Below, one piece after another: positions 8,589 through 17,347 of a stretch of DNA of 40,271 nt (the first letter of the stretch is position 1; each line of letters opens with the position of its first letter). A program made the translations under genes and the position numbers. The DNA lies in contig CAJVZZ010000024.1 in NCBI GenBank assembly GCA_913020435.1, forward strand, positions 1 through 40,271. The letters are read 5' to 3'. The notes under the pieces are model-generated. The model saw only the letters and a program-made list of their open reading frames with translations, did not search any database and had not been told where the DNA came from. The DNA comes from an uncultured Flavobacteriales bacterium. GTDB lineage: Bacteria; Bacteroidota; Bacteroidia; Flavobacteriales_G; Salibacteraceae.

Positions 8589-8684
8589 AACTTTAAATAG
8601 TGTTTTTATTGAAATACAAAAGTCTTAAAAAAATGTGAGAAAGTTAACAGGAAGGAGGTTAATTACTAGTTAAGAAATCAACAC

Positions 8685-9533
8685 TTACTTAATTGCACTC
8701 TTTCTACCTGGTTTCGCATAAAGTGCATCGTGCAGTTTATCAATAGATGATTGATATTCAAATGCATCTTCTACAAATTTATAATTGACGGGGTCAAAGC
8801 ATATTTTGTAGCAGTAAATGGCAAACTCAAGCCGCGTTACTTCAAATTGCATGAGCTGCATAACTTCCATTATTTGAATGGATGAAAAACAATTTAAATC
8901 TGCTAATTTTTTAGCTTTATCTAATAATAGATCCTCGTAATCCTCTGATTTTAATTGTTTTATTACTAACTCAAAACCTAATGGAAGTAATGGATTAGCA
9001 CATTGAAATAAGGAGTCTTTAACCACCGTAACAGCAGTGTCAATTTGCATTGACAAGCTATCAACTCCATTTGGTGCAGCAATTTTCGGGTCAGGAATAT
9101 TAACTTCTAATAGTGAATCTACTTTTTCATCAGCTTTTTCTAACTCTTTAATTTCTGAGATATCTTGAACTACAATAATTTCAATTTCTTGTTTTAAAAC
9201 GGAATCGACTCGAGTTAAGTCATACCAGCTCCTGCCTGTATTTTCATACAGCAATATTTCGTAAGTCAACATAGAAGAAGGGGCTAGATTGATTTTTTTC
9301 TGTATGGTGCTTGTTTGTCCATTCTCAAACAATACCCGCAAATGATGCGGTCCAGGGAGAAGGTTCTTTACTTTTACTTTCCATTTAGGCGCTTCATTTT
9401 CTTTAAGGCCGTCTACGAATAAGGTGAACGATTTTTTTTCGCCGCTATAAATTTGAATTTCACCATTTTGAGAAAATGCAAAAAATGGCAGTATTCCAAG
9501 TATGAGTATCGCTATGTATAAACCAAGCCTCAT
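8685..9533 (-). CDS. Secreted DUF4476 domain protein
   Basis: 282 aa from the ATG at 9533. A longer frame to 9617 exists, but its extra residues lie inside the upstream gene and precede a clear signal peptide (MRLGLYIAILIL...FAFSQ, 1-21), so the shorter start is chosen; it overlaps the upstream stop as ATGA. Residues about 24-95 look like a PEGA-like beta domain (FTLFVDG...PGPHHLRVLF). An acidic spacer (about 110-170) leads to a C-terminal helical DUF4476 domain (about 195-272) with the typical C-F-S-S...LMQFEVTRLEFAIYCY...FDPVNYKFVEDAFEYQSSI pattern. DUF4476 is a Bacteroidota domain of unknown function. Probably periplasmic and cotranslated with the gene before it. Confidence 0.8.
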   Translation of the reverse strand: MRLGLYIAILILGILPFFAFSQNGEIQIYSGEKKSFTLFVDGLKENEAPKWKVKVKNLLPGPHHLRVLFENGQTSTIQKKINLAPSSMLTYEILLYENTGRSWYDLTRVDSVLKQEIEIIVVQDISEIKELEKADEKVDSLLEVNIPDPKIAAPNGVDSLSMQIDTAVTVVKDSLFQCANPLLPLGFELVIKQLKSEDYEDLLLDKAKKLADLNCFSSIQIMEVMQLMQFEVTRLEFAIYCYKICFDPVNYKFVEDAFEYQSSIDKLHDALYAKPGRKSAIK

Positions 9534-10399
9534 TCCAAACGAATATTTGTTTTGGGAGTGGTGTAGTTTTCCATGGTTTGGTTTCCGCGCACATCTATGT
9601 TTTGAATGAAGTACCAATAATCATCTCTAAATTCAAATCCATCGAAACTAAGATCGGGGACATAAAATTCAAATACACCTTCTAGACCTGAGTTAAGCGG
9701 TATTAGATGATCGAATACAATACGTTCTTCTTTATCATGGTATTTAAGGGAGGCTTTTACTTCGCTTGAGTATTCCAAGAAAAACCGGGTAATGCCTCTG
9801 AAAGGAGGTCCGAATATCTTTTTTCCCATTTGCCAATCTCCTATACGCTCATTAAAGTATAACACATCAATTACTTTTTTCAGACTGCTCCCAGTATTTC
9901 CATCCCAACCTAATAGCACGTAATACCTTTCCTTTTTTTTGTTTTTTACGGGAACTATTTGATAGTAAAGTGCTCCAAACCAGTTGTCGGTTTTTGTAAT
10001 TTTAAATTCAGGGGATAAAAGAAGTCTGGATTGATCGCTGAGTTCAAGAACTTCTCCTTTCTTAAATTTGATAAAAGCAAAATATTCGTACTCATCAAAT
10101 TCTTTAAGAATGTTCCAAGTATATATTTCGAATTTTTTGTCTGGTGAATTTACATGCCCAAAACTGGGTATACTGTCGAATTCAAATTCTAGATTCTGTT
10201 CAATTGCTGCTTTTATTTCAGTTCTAAATTCTTGATTGTATGCACTAATTTGTTTGTCATTATCAGCCTTTAAGCTTTTGGTTCTTAGAGTTATTAACCG
10301 AAGAGTAAGATCAATAGCCGTTGGCCTGTTGCTAGTCTGCGAAACGACGCCAAAAGCAGCTATTAGAATAAACAAGTATGTAGAAATAATTTTCTTCAT
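9530..10399 (-). CDS. Secreted hypothetical protein
   Basis: 289 aa with a signal peptide at 1-21 (ending FGVVSQ). I recognise no named domain. After a helical N-terminal part (about 25-70) the protein is beta-rich and aromatic, with the segments YYVLLGWDGN (near 162), FGPPFRG and LEGVFEFYVPDLSFDGFEF, the last seen as a predicted strand-rich end. No T9SS sorting domain or lipobox, so periplasmic localisation is most likely. It has its own -7 element just upstream, behind the hairpin that ends the ferredoxin transcript, and its stop overlaps the DUF4476 gene start. The pair probably forms an operon of unknown function. Confidence 0.75.
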   Translation of the reverse strand: MKKIISTYLFILIAAFGVVSQTSNRPTAIDLTLRLITLRTKSLKADNDKQISAYNQEFRTEIKAAIEQNLEFEFDSIPSFGHVNSPDKKFEIYTWNILKEFDEYEYFAFIKFKKGEVLELSDQSRLLLSPEFKITKTDNWFGALYYQIVPVKNKKKERYYVLLGWDGNTGSSLKKVIDVLYFNERIGDWQMGKKIFGPPFRGITRFFLEYSSEVKASLKYHDKEERIVFDHLIPLNSGLEGVFEFYVPDLSFDGFEFRDDYWYFIQNIDVRGNQTMENYTTPKTNIRLE

Positions 10400-10416
10400 G
10401 CAATTTAACTGACTAG

Positions 10417-10424
10417 CAAAAGTA
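10417..10424 (-). promoter_or_regulatory. -7 promoter element TACTTTTG
   Basis: TACTTTTG on the minus strand fits TAnnTTTG and lies 17 bases before the ATG at 10399, directly downstream of the hairpin at 10425-10450. Confidence 0.4.
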
Positions 10425-10501
10425 AAGCCAGATAATATATCATCTGGCTTAATCGCCGTCAGTTGTTAACTTCTGATGTTTAATTGAAAGCAGGCGATTA
10501 A
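10425..10501 (-). terminator. Structured 3' region of the ferredoxin gene (two stacked hairpins)
   Basis: The distal hairpin is a perfect 9-bp stem AAGCCAGAT/ATCTGGCTT (10425-10433 and 10442-10450), followed on the minus strand by a short T-rich run; it is the likely terminator. Upstream of it TTAATCGCC/GGCGATTAA (10449-10457 and 10493-10501) forms a second, long-range stem that includes the ferredoxin stop codon and encloses a smaller TCAG/CTGA repeat. Confidence 0.55.
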
Positions 10502-10845
10502 ACGTGCATAAAATCTTTTTTCTCTAACAGAAATGGCTCAGTTTCTTCATTTTCTATATCGTCGACACAGCAATCTACTGGACATACCGCTGCACATTGT
10601 GGCTCATCATGAAAGCCTTTGCACTCAGTACATTTGTCGGTAACGATATAGAAAAAGTCCATTGAAACTGCTTCTTGTTCATTATCAGCTTCATATGTAT
10701 TCTTCATTGGAGTAGTAACAGAGCCCGAAAGAGAGGTACCGTCTGACATTCGCCATTCTAAACCACCTTCATATATTGCATTGTTTGGACACTCTGGTTC
10801 GCATGCTCCACAATTAATACATTCATCTGTTATTATAATTGCCAT
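10498..10845 (-). CDS. Dicluster 2[4Fe-4S] ferredoxin
   Basis: 115 aa from the ATG at 10845 ([11 protein letters not shown]); an in-frame upstream extension to 10905 is leader-like and rejected. First cluster ligands: [12 protein letters not shown] (CxxCxxCxxxCP). After an insertion of about 45 residues the second set is [18 protein letters not shown], with the usual wider spacing between second and third Cys. Cytoplasmic electron carrier. The gene is transcribed divergently from an acyl-CoA reductase with an 86-base gap. I infer, from the arrangement only, that the two may be linked. A -7 element and inverted repeat lie upstream. Confidence 0.9.
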   Translation of the reverse strand: MAIIITDECINCGACEPECPNNAIYEGGLEWRMSDGTSLSGSVTTPMKNTYEADNEQEAVSMDFFYIVTDKCTECKGFHDEPQCAAVCPVDCCVDDIENEETEPFLLEKKDFMHV

Positions 10846-10880
10846 AATCTGTGTTTTTATAGATTCTGATTCATCTAATA

Positions 10881-10902
10881 TTGCTGCAAAGATATTCAGC
10901 AA
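10881..10902 (-). promoter_or_regulatory. -7 element inside an inverted repeat (ferredoxin promoter/operator)
   Basis: TATCTTTG on the minus strand (10887-10894) fits TAnnTTTG. It is enclosed by TTGCTG (10881-10886) and CAGCAA (10897-10902), an inverted repeat that would place a dimeric regulator directly on the promoter. A TTTG lies 24 bases upstream, a little too far for an ideal -33. Confidence 0.4.
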
Positions 10903-10931
10903 CACTGACTTTAAATACCAAATAGTATTAA

Positions 10932-11930
10932 ATGAATACAGAACAACGGATACAGGTTTTTGCTGAGCTTGGAAAGGAATTAGCAGATAATACCGAGGAA
11001 TTTAAAGATCGACTTCAAACGGCGAAGCATAAAAACGGGTGGTTTAGCGTAGATTACTCTCAATTGGCCTTCACCAATTGGTCAAAAGCATTAACAGAAG
11101 ACAGCTTAAAATATTGGACATCAATGTATCCGAAATTGAGTAATGCCATTGCGCCCAAAAAAGTAGGGCTGATAATGGCTGGAAATATTCCGCTGGTTGG
11201 TTTGCATGACTTGGTTAGTGTATTAATATCAGGCCATATTGCGCTGGTTAAGTTATCGTCAGAGGACACAGTGCTCATGACCTTTGTTATCGATAAAATA
11301 AAAAGTATTTCTCCTGAAATGGGTTCGAGGGTAGAAATAGTGGATCGTCTAAATACTGTTGAAGCAGTAATTGCTACAGGTAGCAACAATTCTTCGCGTT
11401 ATTTTGATGCTTATTTTGGTAAATATCCAAACATTATTAGAAAGAATAGAACTTCAGTCGCTATTTTGGATGGAAACGAGAGTGCGCAAGAGTTAGGGCA
11501 ATTAGGAAAGGATATATTCACATATTACGGATTGGGTTGCAGAAATGTAACTAAGCTTTATGTGCCTCAGGATTATAATTTCAATTTATTCTATGAATCT
11601 ATAATCGAATATGCTACTGTTCTAGATAATATTAAATACGTGCACAATTACGACTATCACAAAACGCTGTTTTTATTGAATAGTGAGCAATTGTTAGACA
11701 ATGAATTTTTACTAATTAAAGAAGATACCAACTTAAAGTCTCCAATTGGCGTTTTACATTATGAGTATTTGTCCGTTAATAAGAAAGTTTTGGTTGAAAA
11801 ATTAAATTTAAGTGAAGAAGTACAGTGTGTCATTGAAAATCAGGCAATTAAGTTTGGTGAATCACAAATTCCACAACTGTGGGATTACGCTGATAATGTG
11901 GATACACTAAGGTTTCTTTTGAATTTGTAA
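10932..11930 (+). CDS. Acyl-CoA reductase (LuxC family)
   Basis: 332 aa. LuxC-type acyl-CoA/acyl-enzyme reductase of the aldehyde dehydrogenase superfamily, reducing an activated fatty acyl group to aldehyde with NADPH. It is shorter than true LuxC (about 480 aa), as in the Bacteroidota form. Visible signatures: [11 protein letters not shown] (80-90), the cofactor-binding region; [12 protein letters not shown] (147-158); and the nucleophile Cys203 in [13 protein letters not shown]. Cytoplasmic; no luxD/luxE or luciferase genes are near, so luminescence is not implied. It diverges from a dicluster ferredoxin gene. What it reduces, and whether the product is an aldehyde for lipid or wax synthesis, is unknown. 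Confidence 0.85.
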   Translation: MNTEQRIQVFAELGKELADNTEEFKDRLQTAKHKNGWFSVDYSQLAFTNWSKALTEDSLKYWTSMYPKLSNAIAPKKVGLIMAGNIPLVGLHDLVSVLISGHIALVKLSSEDTVLMTFVIDKIKSISPEMGSRVEIVDRLNTVEAVIATGSNNSSRYFDAYFGKYPNIIRKNRTSVAILDGNESAQELGQLGKDIFTYYGLGCRNVTKLYVPQDYNFNLFYESIIEYATVLDNIKYVHNYDYHKTLFLLNSEQLLDNEFLLIKEDTNLKSPIGVLHYEYLSVNKKVLVEKLNLSEEVQCVIENQAIKFGESQIPQLWDYADNVDTLRFLLNL

Positions 11931-11988
11931 TTAATATTTGATTATTCTAATTAATGCCTTTATTTTGGCGCAGCATTAAGATAAGCTT

Positions 11989-14304
11989 ATGAAATTATTT
12001 CTAGAAAGTATTATTACCGCTCTTGCCATAATGGTGTTGTCATGCTTTACTGCGGAGGTTAATGCCCAACAAGTGTTGTTGACAGACGATTTTAGCGTAG
12101 GACAGGGCAATTGGACACTTAATACCTCTGATCAGGTTAATGGTGGTTTTGCAGCAGGTGGTGGAGCAGAAAACTTGTGGGTTGTAAACAATATTTATGC
12201 AGGAAGTCAGGCTGCATTCGTTCAGCCAACGCAAAATCAACCCGCTGGGATTCCTGGAGCACCAAATTCGGGATACCTGCACATAGTATCACGAAATTTT
12301 TCTGCAGCAGCAGTATTGAACTGTAATTATCAGTATCAGCAAAAAGTTGGAAATGAAATGTATATGGCTAGAATGGCCAGTCCGATAAATACTACTGGTC
12401 TTAAAGATATAGAATTAAAATTTTGGTGGTTAAACTATGCTGAAGGACCAATTGCTACTGGTAGTGCGGCGTCTGGACAAGTAGTTTACAGTACAGATGG
12501 CGGTACAACATGGGTTCCTACAGGATTTGAAATGGCTAATGATTCAACTTGGGAGGATACGACTTTATCACTTATATCGTTCAGCAATCAAGCTACACTG
12601 AGCTTTGGTTTTCTTTTCGTAAATCCTGATACTGGAGTGGTTCCTATCAACCGCCCCGCTTTTGCAATTGATGATGTTTCCATAACAGGTGTGCCTTCTG
12701 GAACTCCAAACTCTGATTTTACTGCAAATCCAACATTAGTTTGTAAAGGAGACTGTGTTCAGTTTACCGATATTTCTACAGGAAATCCTACAAAATGGAA
12801 GTGGACTTTTGGAACAGGTGGTTTAGCAGATACTTCGAATCTTCAGAACCCTAGCTTTTGCTTCCCTTCAGTAGGAACTTTTTCAATTGCGCTTAGAGGA
12901 TCTAATTCAGCAGGTTCGGGTCTAACCACTACCAAAACCAATTATATTCAAGTGGTCGATTGTAATTCACCTCCAGTCGCAAATTTTAGCATGAATGGGT
13001 CAAAATCGGGTAACATTACAATTTGTGCTGGCGATTCAATTGCGTTTAGAGATTCGAGCACAGGTGTCATAAACACAAGATATTGGTCTTTTCCTGGTGC
13101 TCAAGATGATTCTGGTAGATGTAGGTTGAAAAATGACACTAATAAAACTGTTGGTGTGTTTTATCCATGTGCAGGTGCTGGAGGTAGAGACACTTCTTAC
13201 ACAGCTACCTTTAATGTTTCAGGTACGGGTGGTGCTGATTTCATTACCAAAACAATTATTGTGAAAGGTTGTGTTCCAGCAAAAGCTAAAATCAAAGGGG
13301 AAAGTCAACGGAAAATTTGCGCTGAGCAATGCATTACATTCCGTTTTGATCGATCTGTAGAGGATGAGTTTTTTACTACAACGGATTCTATTGTCTGGAT
13401 AATGGAAGGGATTAGAACTGATCTTTGGGATTCAAAATATTATTATTCGAATTACGGAATTAAATCAGGAGATCCTAAATTAACTGATCCAAGCTTTGTT
13501 GATACACTGTTTACAGGAGATACAGTGCGAGTTTGTTATGAAGACAGTATAGAAAACTGGAATATTGGTATGTTAGCATATAATGTATATGGCAAGGATT
13601 CAGTGGTATATGATGATATTATTTCAGTGATGCGTTATCCGATTGTAAATACAATTTATGAAGATTCAGCAATTGTTAGAGGACATCGAGGTTTTTTGAG
13701 CACTAAGTTGGAGGGCAAAGGAGAGCGCAATTACTGCCGAAATTTAAGAGATGTTGAAAAATTAAGAGGTGATACCAGTAGTTGCTTTAATTACTATTGG
13801 TCTTATTTAGATGAAAATGGGAAATATGTTAGAGAGGACATTGAGCAATGGAACGAACGTTCAACTTTTGCTGAACCTACTGAGGATACGTATTATTACG
13901 TAATTAAAGAGAATTATAACGGCTGTAGAGTAGTAGATTCGCTTCAAATTATTTTGAGAAAAGATGCAGCAGGAGTTCAATATTCGGTTGGTGTCCCTAG
14001 TATTTTCTCACCAGGAAGCGGAAGGTATACGAACAAGAATTTTTATGTTTTTGGAAATGGAATCACCAAGATCAATGTGCAAATATTTAATCGGTTTGGC
14101 CAGGTGGTGTTCAGTACGGAAAGTGTTGAGGATATTGTGATTGAAGATCCAAGTAAACAAGGTGCCAAAACTGGATGGAGAGGAACTTTTCAGAATGAAT
14201 CGGGTAGGGACTTAACTCCTGGTGTTTATACCTACTTTATTCAAGTTACCCATGAAAATGGTGATTTTAAAGAATTACAAGGAAATGTTACTTTGGTGCG
14301 CTAA
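11989..14304 (+). CDS. Large secreted PKD-domain protein with gliding-motility type (type B) T9SS C-terminal domain
   Basis: 771 aa. Signal peptide 1-27 (ending EVNAQ). Residues about 30-233 form a beta-rich jelly-roll-like module with YSTDGGTTW and AFAIDDVSI, typical of MAM/concanavalin-type adhesive domains. A PKD domain is at about 242-324 (SDFTANPT...VQFTDIST...WKWTFG...TFSIALRG), followed by a second PKD-like repeat and a Cys-containing region to about 660. The last 100 or so residues (VPSIFSPGSG...INVQIFNRFGQVVF...GWRGTF...LTPGVYTYFIQV) are the type B T9SS domain (gliding motility-associated C-terminal domain). The PorP/SprF gene begins right after its stop (TAAATG), the usual pairing for type B cargo. 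Expected role is surface adhesion or gliding; this is inference. Confidence 0.87.
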   Translation: MKLFLESIITALAIMVLSCFTAEVNAQQVLLTDDFSVGQGNWTLNTSDQVNGGFAAGGGAENLWVVNNIYAGSQAAFVQPTQNQPAGIPGAPNSGYLHIVSRNFSAAAVLNCNYQYQQKVGNEMYMARMASPINTTGLKDIELKFWWLNYAEGPIATGSAASGQVVYSTDGGTTWVPTGFEMANDSTWEDTTLSLISFSNQATLSFGFLFVNPDTGVVPINRPAFAIDDVSITGVPSGTPNSDFTANPTLVCKGDCVQFTDISTGNPTKWKWTFGTGGLADTSNLQNPSFCFPSVGTFSIALRGSNSAGSGLTTTKTNYIQVVDCNSPPVANFSMNGSKSGNITICAGDSIAFRDSSTGVINTRYWSFPGAQDDSGRCRLKNDTNKTVGVFYPCAGAGGRDTSYTATFNVSGTGGADFITKTIIVKGCVPAKAKIKGESQRKICAEQCITFRFDRSVEDEFFTTTDSIVWIMEGIRTDLWDSKYYYSNYGIKSGDPKLTDPSFVDTLFTGDTVRVCYEDSIENWNIGMLAYNVYGKDSVVYDDIISVMRYPIVNTIYEDSAIVRGHRGFLSTKLEGKGERNYCRNLRDVEKLRGDTSSCFNYYWSYLDENGKYVREDIEQWNERSTFAEPTEDTYYYVIKENYNGCRVVDSLQIILRKDAAGVQYSVGVPSIFSPGSGRYTNKNFYVFGNGITKINVQIFNRFGQVVFSTESVEDIVIEDPSKQGAKTGWRGTFQNESGRDLTPGVYTYFIQVTHENGDFKELQGNVTLVR

Positions 14305-15366
14305 ATGAAACAATTAATGAAGAGATTATTCCTATTGCTTGCGGTAATTAGTATTTGTCTTACTGGAGAGGCTCAAGAAGATGTGCATTTTTCTCAATTT
14401 TTTAATGCTTCACCAATATTAAACCCAGCAACATCTGGTGTTTTTCATGGTAACATGCGTTTCAATTCTCACTATCGCCAACAATGGGGTTCCATTTCGA
14501 GTCAGCCATATACCACAATGGCAGCTTCACTAGATTTACCGGTTTTAACAGATGTTACAGGTCATGATATGTTCGCAATTGGCGTCTACGGAATTAAAGA
14601 TGACGCAGGATTATCTCAAACAAGTACTACGAACGTTGGTTTAAACGTAAATTTCGGTAAAGCTTTTGATCCTAGTGAAACTCATTTTTTTAGCCTAGGA
14701 ATGAAAGTGAATTATGGTCAAAAAGCATTGAGTTATGACGGACAATGGGGAAGTCAATGGAATTGGCAATTGGCTACACCTGATTTTGATGTTAATGTCC
14801 CAGGAGAATATGCAGGTGAAGCAAGTGCTACATATGTTGCTGTTGGTGCTGGGTTCAATTGGTTCTATACCAATCACGATAACATAAGAGCCAATTTAGG
14901 AAGTGCTATAAACAACATTAATGGTCCTAGTGTAAACTACTTAAATAGGGATTATAATCTGGCTAGATCACTTTATTTTCATGGAGATATTGAAATACAC
15001 TCACATGCAGACAATTTTGCTGTAATACCGCGCACAATAATATTCACACAGGGCAGACAACGTTATTTTGTAATTGGTACTGCTTTCGATTTTGTGTTCA
15101 AGGAAGCTGGATTACACACTGGAATTACCAAAGAAATGACAATGGAATTTGGAGCTTACTTTAGATGGAAAGATGCATTCATATTCCAAACGCAATTTAA
15201 TTGGGCTGGTATGGGAATAGGTCTTAGCTACGATGTTAATATTTCTAAGCTGAATGGTGCGAGTAGAAATTTAGGTGGTTTTGAAGCATTTTTAAGTTAT
15301 AAACTGGGATACAAACGTGGATTGAAAGACGGACACTCAAACGACCGTTTCGACAGTATTCACTAA
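14305..15366 (+). CDS. PorP/SprF family type IX secretion membrane protein
   Basis: 353 aa. Signal peptide 1-23 (ending TGEAQ). The mature start EDVHFSQFFNASPILNPA is the family hallmark, followed by an outer-membrane beta-barrel with repeated aromatic strand ends (NFGKAFDPSETHFFSLGMK, MEFGAYFRWKDAFIFQ, GIGLSYDVNISKL). PorP/SprF proteins assist secretion and anchoring of type B T9SS cargo such as SprB; genomes carry many paralogues, each beside its cargo. Here the start codon directly abuts the stop of the PKD cargo gene, with no spacer. The stop codon lies in a hairpin shared with the convergent gene. Confidence 0.9.
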   Translation: MKQLMKRLFLLLAVISICLTGEAQEDVHFSQFFNASPILNPATSGVFHGNMRFNSHYRQQWGSISSQPYTTMAASLDLPVLTDVTGHDMFAIGVYGIKDDAGLSQTSTTNVGLNVNFGKAFDPSETHFFSLGMKVNYGQKALSYDGQWGSQWNWQLATPDFDVNVPGEYAGEASATYVAVGAGFNWFYTNHDNIRANLGSAINNINGPSVNYLNRDYNLARSLYFHGDIEIHSHADNFAVIPRTIIFTQGRQRYFVIGTAFDFVFKEAGLHTGITKEMTMEFGAYFRWKDAFIFQTQFNWAGMGIGLSYDVNISKLNGASRNLGGFEAFLSYKLGYKRGLKDGHSNDRFDSIH

Positions 15367-15386
15367 GAATTAGCGGTATTCTTAGT
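15362..15386. terminator. Hairpin overlapping both stop codons of convergent genes
   Basis: ACTAAGAAT and ATTCTTAGT form a perfect 9-bp stem around a 7-base loop. The stop of PorP/SprF (15364-15366) lies in the left arm and the stop of the lipoprotein gene (15382-15384) in the right arm. The stem is AT-rich and lacks a long U-tract, so it is a modest bidirectional terminator or 3'-end protector. Confidence 0.5.
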
Positions 15387-16866
15387 TAAATTCAAAAGCC
15401 CCAATGTCTGGCTTTGAATCTCTAACGCTTTCCTTAAGATCTGTTTTTTCCTGGAGTAGATTAACTATTTCTATAGAGCCTTTATCAACTGCAACAGACT
15501 GCCGAAATAAACTAAAGTCTTTATCATTTTGGTTTTTATAAACCGGTAAAAAGCTGTTGTTTCCAACAATTACGTCACTAGGATTTATAATACATGCTTT
15601 GTAACGATTGGTATTAGAAGTAACTAATTCAGTTCTAATGACACAATGATCGAATAGTACATTGTAGTTCGCAGTTGTTGAGCTGTCCAATTCCAACTCT
15701 TCTTCTTTTGAACCATAAATTATAGTATTTCCAAACCTTAAATTCAGATCAACAGCTTCCTCAGTAGAACCTCCGGTGCTGTATCTATTACTAATAAAAA
15801 GCATAGGATCTTCACGGTTAGTGCTCCAATAGTTGGCCAATGTGCTGTTTAAGAAACTCATGGTGCCCCCTCCAGTTATAGCCACATTGTAGTTTCCCAT
15901 ATTGTAAACTTGAGAATTTTCCATTTCAAAATTCGCGTTGCGCAAGAAAACACCAATTCCAGCCATATTAGAAATTGTTGTTTTTTGAACCGTAACTTTT
16001 TCTGGAACAACATCTTGCAATTCATCAAATGGCAGCGGTTCTACCTGTAAGCCAACAAAGCCATTTTTGATGTGTGCATATTTTATAGTGGAAGCGGCAC
16101 CAGTATTTATCCATATCCTGTCCCATTGACCTGCAACATCTTCAAATTCAGATTCTAACCTGTCTCCTTGGAACACGACTTCATTACCAAGTTCTCCGTT
16201 TACATTCAAAGAAGCACCTCGATAAACCCATAAACCTGCACCTGCATGAAAATGAATTTGGGTCCCTGCTTCAATGTTTAGTGTTAATAAACTATCCACT
16301 AATAAATATCCATAGATAACGTGTGGTTTGTCGTTCTTCCAGTTAACCTCTAAGGAGGCAAGTTGGTCTGTTAAATAAGAAGATACATTAGAAAAAGCAG
16401 GTAAGCCCTCAATGGACCTGTTGGGGCGATAATAATAAGCGTTTTGACCATAAGCAGTAAGTTTTACTTTCTGCTCAACACCATTTGTAATAAAAATAAT
16501 GTTGTCTTCTACAAAAAATGGATTGAAAGTATTGTTAGCGTCAATAGTTACTTCTGTGAATAAAAATAAAGAGTCTTTTGCAGGGATTACAATATCTCTT
16601 TGATCTCCCGGAAATCCATCCAGATTGAATCTGTAAGATTTCCCAGCTAAGCCCTCCAAGCTGACAGAGGCAATAGAAATTCCCTTATCGTGAGGGTTAT
16701 ATACCTTAATAAATTCAGTTGCCGATCCAATACCCGTAAATACAGTATCAAATAGCACCGTTGTTTTTGAAAACTCTAAAGAACCTTCTTCCTCGAAACC
16801 TAAATTTCGTTTTTTACATGAAGTAAGCGCTGCAAAAGCCAGGATAAATAATAAGAGTTGTTTCAC
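15382..16866 (-). CDS. Lipoprotein with right-handed beta-helix (pectin lyase-like) fold
   Basis: 494 aa from a GTG at 16866, chosen because it gives an ideal lipoprotein signal, KQLLLFILAFAALTSC, with the lipobox Cys at residue 17. A longer frame to 16914 only adds a hydrophobic leader. Residues about 28-130 look like an Ig-like domain (FDTVFTGIGSATEFIKVYN), and about 190-420 are repeats of short strands typical of a parallel beta-helix (GASLNVNGE, STIKYAHIKNGFVGL, NMAGIGVFLRNANF). The C-terminus (DKGS...DIGAFEFN) resembles choice-of-anchor Q proteins. Probably anchored in the outer membrane. No catalytic motif identified; polysaccharide binding or lyase activity is possible but unproved. 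Confidence 0.8.
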   Translation of the reverse strand: MKQLLLFILAFAALTSCKKRNLGFEEEGSLEFSKTTVLFDTVFTGIGSATEFIKVYNPHDKGISIASVSLEGLAGKSYRFNLDGFPGDQRDIVIPAKDSLFLFTEVTIDANNTFNPFFVEDNIIFITNGVEQKVKLTAYGQNAYYYRPNRSIEGLPAFSNVSSYLTDQLASLEVNWKNDKPHVIYGYLLVDSLLTLNIEAGTQIHFHAGAGLWVYRGASLNVNGELGNEVVFQGDRLESEFEDVAGQWDRIWINTGAASTIKYAHIKNGFVGLQVEPLPFDELQDVVPEKVTVQKTTISNMAGIGVFLRNANFEMENSQVYNMGNYNVAITGGGTMSFLNSTLANYWSTNREDPMLFISNRYSTGGSTEEAVDLNLRFGNTIIYGSKEEELELDSSTTANYNVLFDHCVIRTELVTSNTNRYKACIINPSDVIVGNNSFLPVYKNQNDKDFSLFRQSVAVDKGSIEIVNLLQEKTDLKESVRDSKPDIGAFEFN

Positions 16867-16870
16867 ACTG

Positions 16871-16878
16871 CAAAAATA
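16871..16878 (-). promoter_or_regulatory. -7 promoter element TATTTTTG (lipoprotein gene)
   Basis: TATTTTTG on the minus strand fits TAnnTTTG and ends four bases before the proposed GTG start at 16866. If active, the message would be leaderless. If not leaderless, the start at 16914 or an undetected promoter would be needed. Confidence 0.35.
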
Positions 16879-16962
16879 TCCAATTAGGAATCTAATAGTT
16901 ATCACCAAAAACACCTTTATGACTTTTTTATTGTTCTGTCTTTTTTTAGATTTAAAAATCCC

Positions 16963-16970
16963 TATTTTTG
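16963..16970 (+). promoter_or_regulatory. -7 promoter element TATTTTTG (rpmE2)
   Basis: TATTTTTG fits TAnnTTTG and lies 33 bases before the ATG at 17004. An in-frame TTG start at 16968 would fall inside this element and is rejected. No -33 TTG at the standard distance. Confidence 0.5.
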
Positions 16971-17003
16971 CAACCCGAATTAATAAGCGAAGAAACTAAA
17001 GAA

Positions 17004-17258
17004 ATGAAAAAAGATATTCACCCAGATAGTTACCGTCCAGTTGTTTTTAAAGATATGTCTAATGATTTTATGTTCATTGGTAGATCTACTGCTGTAACAA
17101 GCGATACTGTTGCTTGGGAAGATGGAACGGAGTATCCACTAATTAAATGTGAAATTACATCTAAGTCTCACCCCTTTTACACAGGTAAAATGCAGTTTGT
17201 TGATACTGCGGGTAGAGTTGATAAGTTCAAAACTCGTTACGCAAAATTCAAGAAGTAA
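17004..17258 (+). CDS. rpmE2: 50S ribosomal protein L31 type B
   Basis: 84 aa from the ATG at 17004 ([17 protein letters not shown]). Type B L31: starts KxDIHP, lacks the CxxC zinc pair of type A, and has the SHPFYTGK segment. Structural protein of the large ribosomal subunit, at the bridge to the small subunit. Zinc-free paralogues usually replace the zinc form when zinc is scarce; in Bacteroidota type B is often the main copy, so its presence here need not mean zinc control, and no Zur-like palindrome is seen. Single-gene unit with a -7 element upstream and a strong terminator downstream. Confidence 0.95.
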   Translation: MKKDIHPDSYRPVVFKDMSNDFMFIGRSTAVTSDTVAWEDGTEYPLIKCEITSKSHPFYTGKMQFVDTAGRVDKFKTRYAKFKK

Positions 17259-17287
17259 TTCTGCTAAGGAAGTTTTATAAATATTTA

Positions 17288-17319
17288 AAGCCTCTCGATT
17301 CTTCGAGAGGCTTTTTTTT
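17288..17319 (+). terminator. Strong intrinsic terminator after rpmE2
   Basis: Stem AAGCCTCTCGA/TCGAGAGGCTT (11 bp) with loop TTCT, followed by a run of T at 17312-17319. It lies 30 bases after the rpmE2 stop. Confidence 0.92.
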
Positions 17320-17347
17320 GCCCTAATTTCGAAAAAAAGAATTGAAT

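Noticed and set aside
10932..11930. Luminescence gene cluster
   Set aside because: LuxC-type acyl-CoA reductase is widespread in Bacteroidota; no luxA, B, D or E is in the window.
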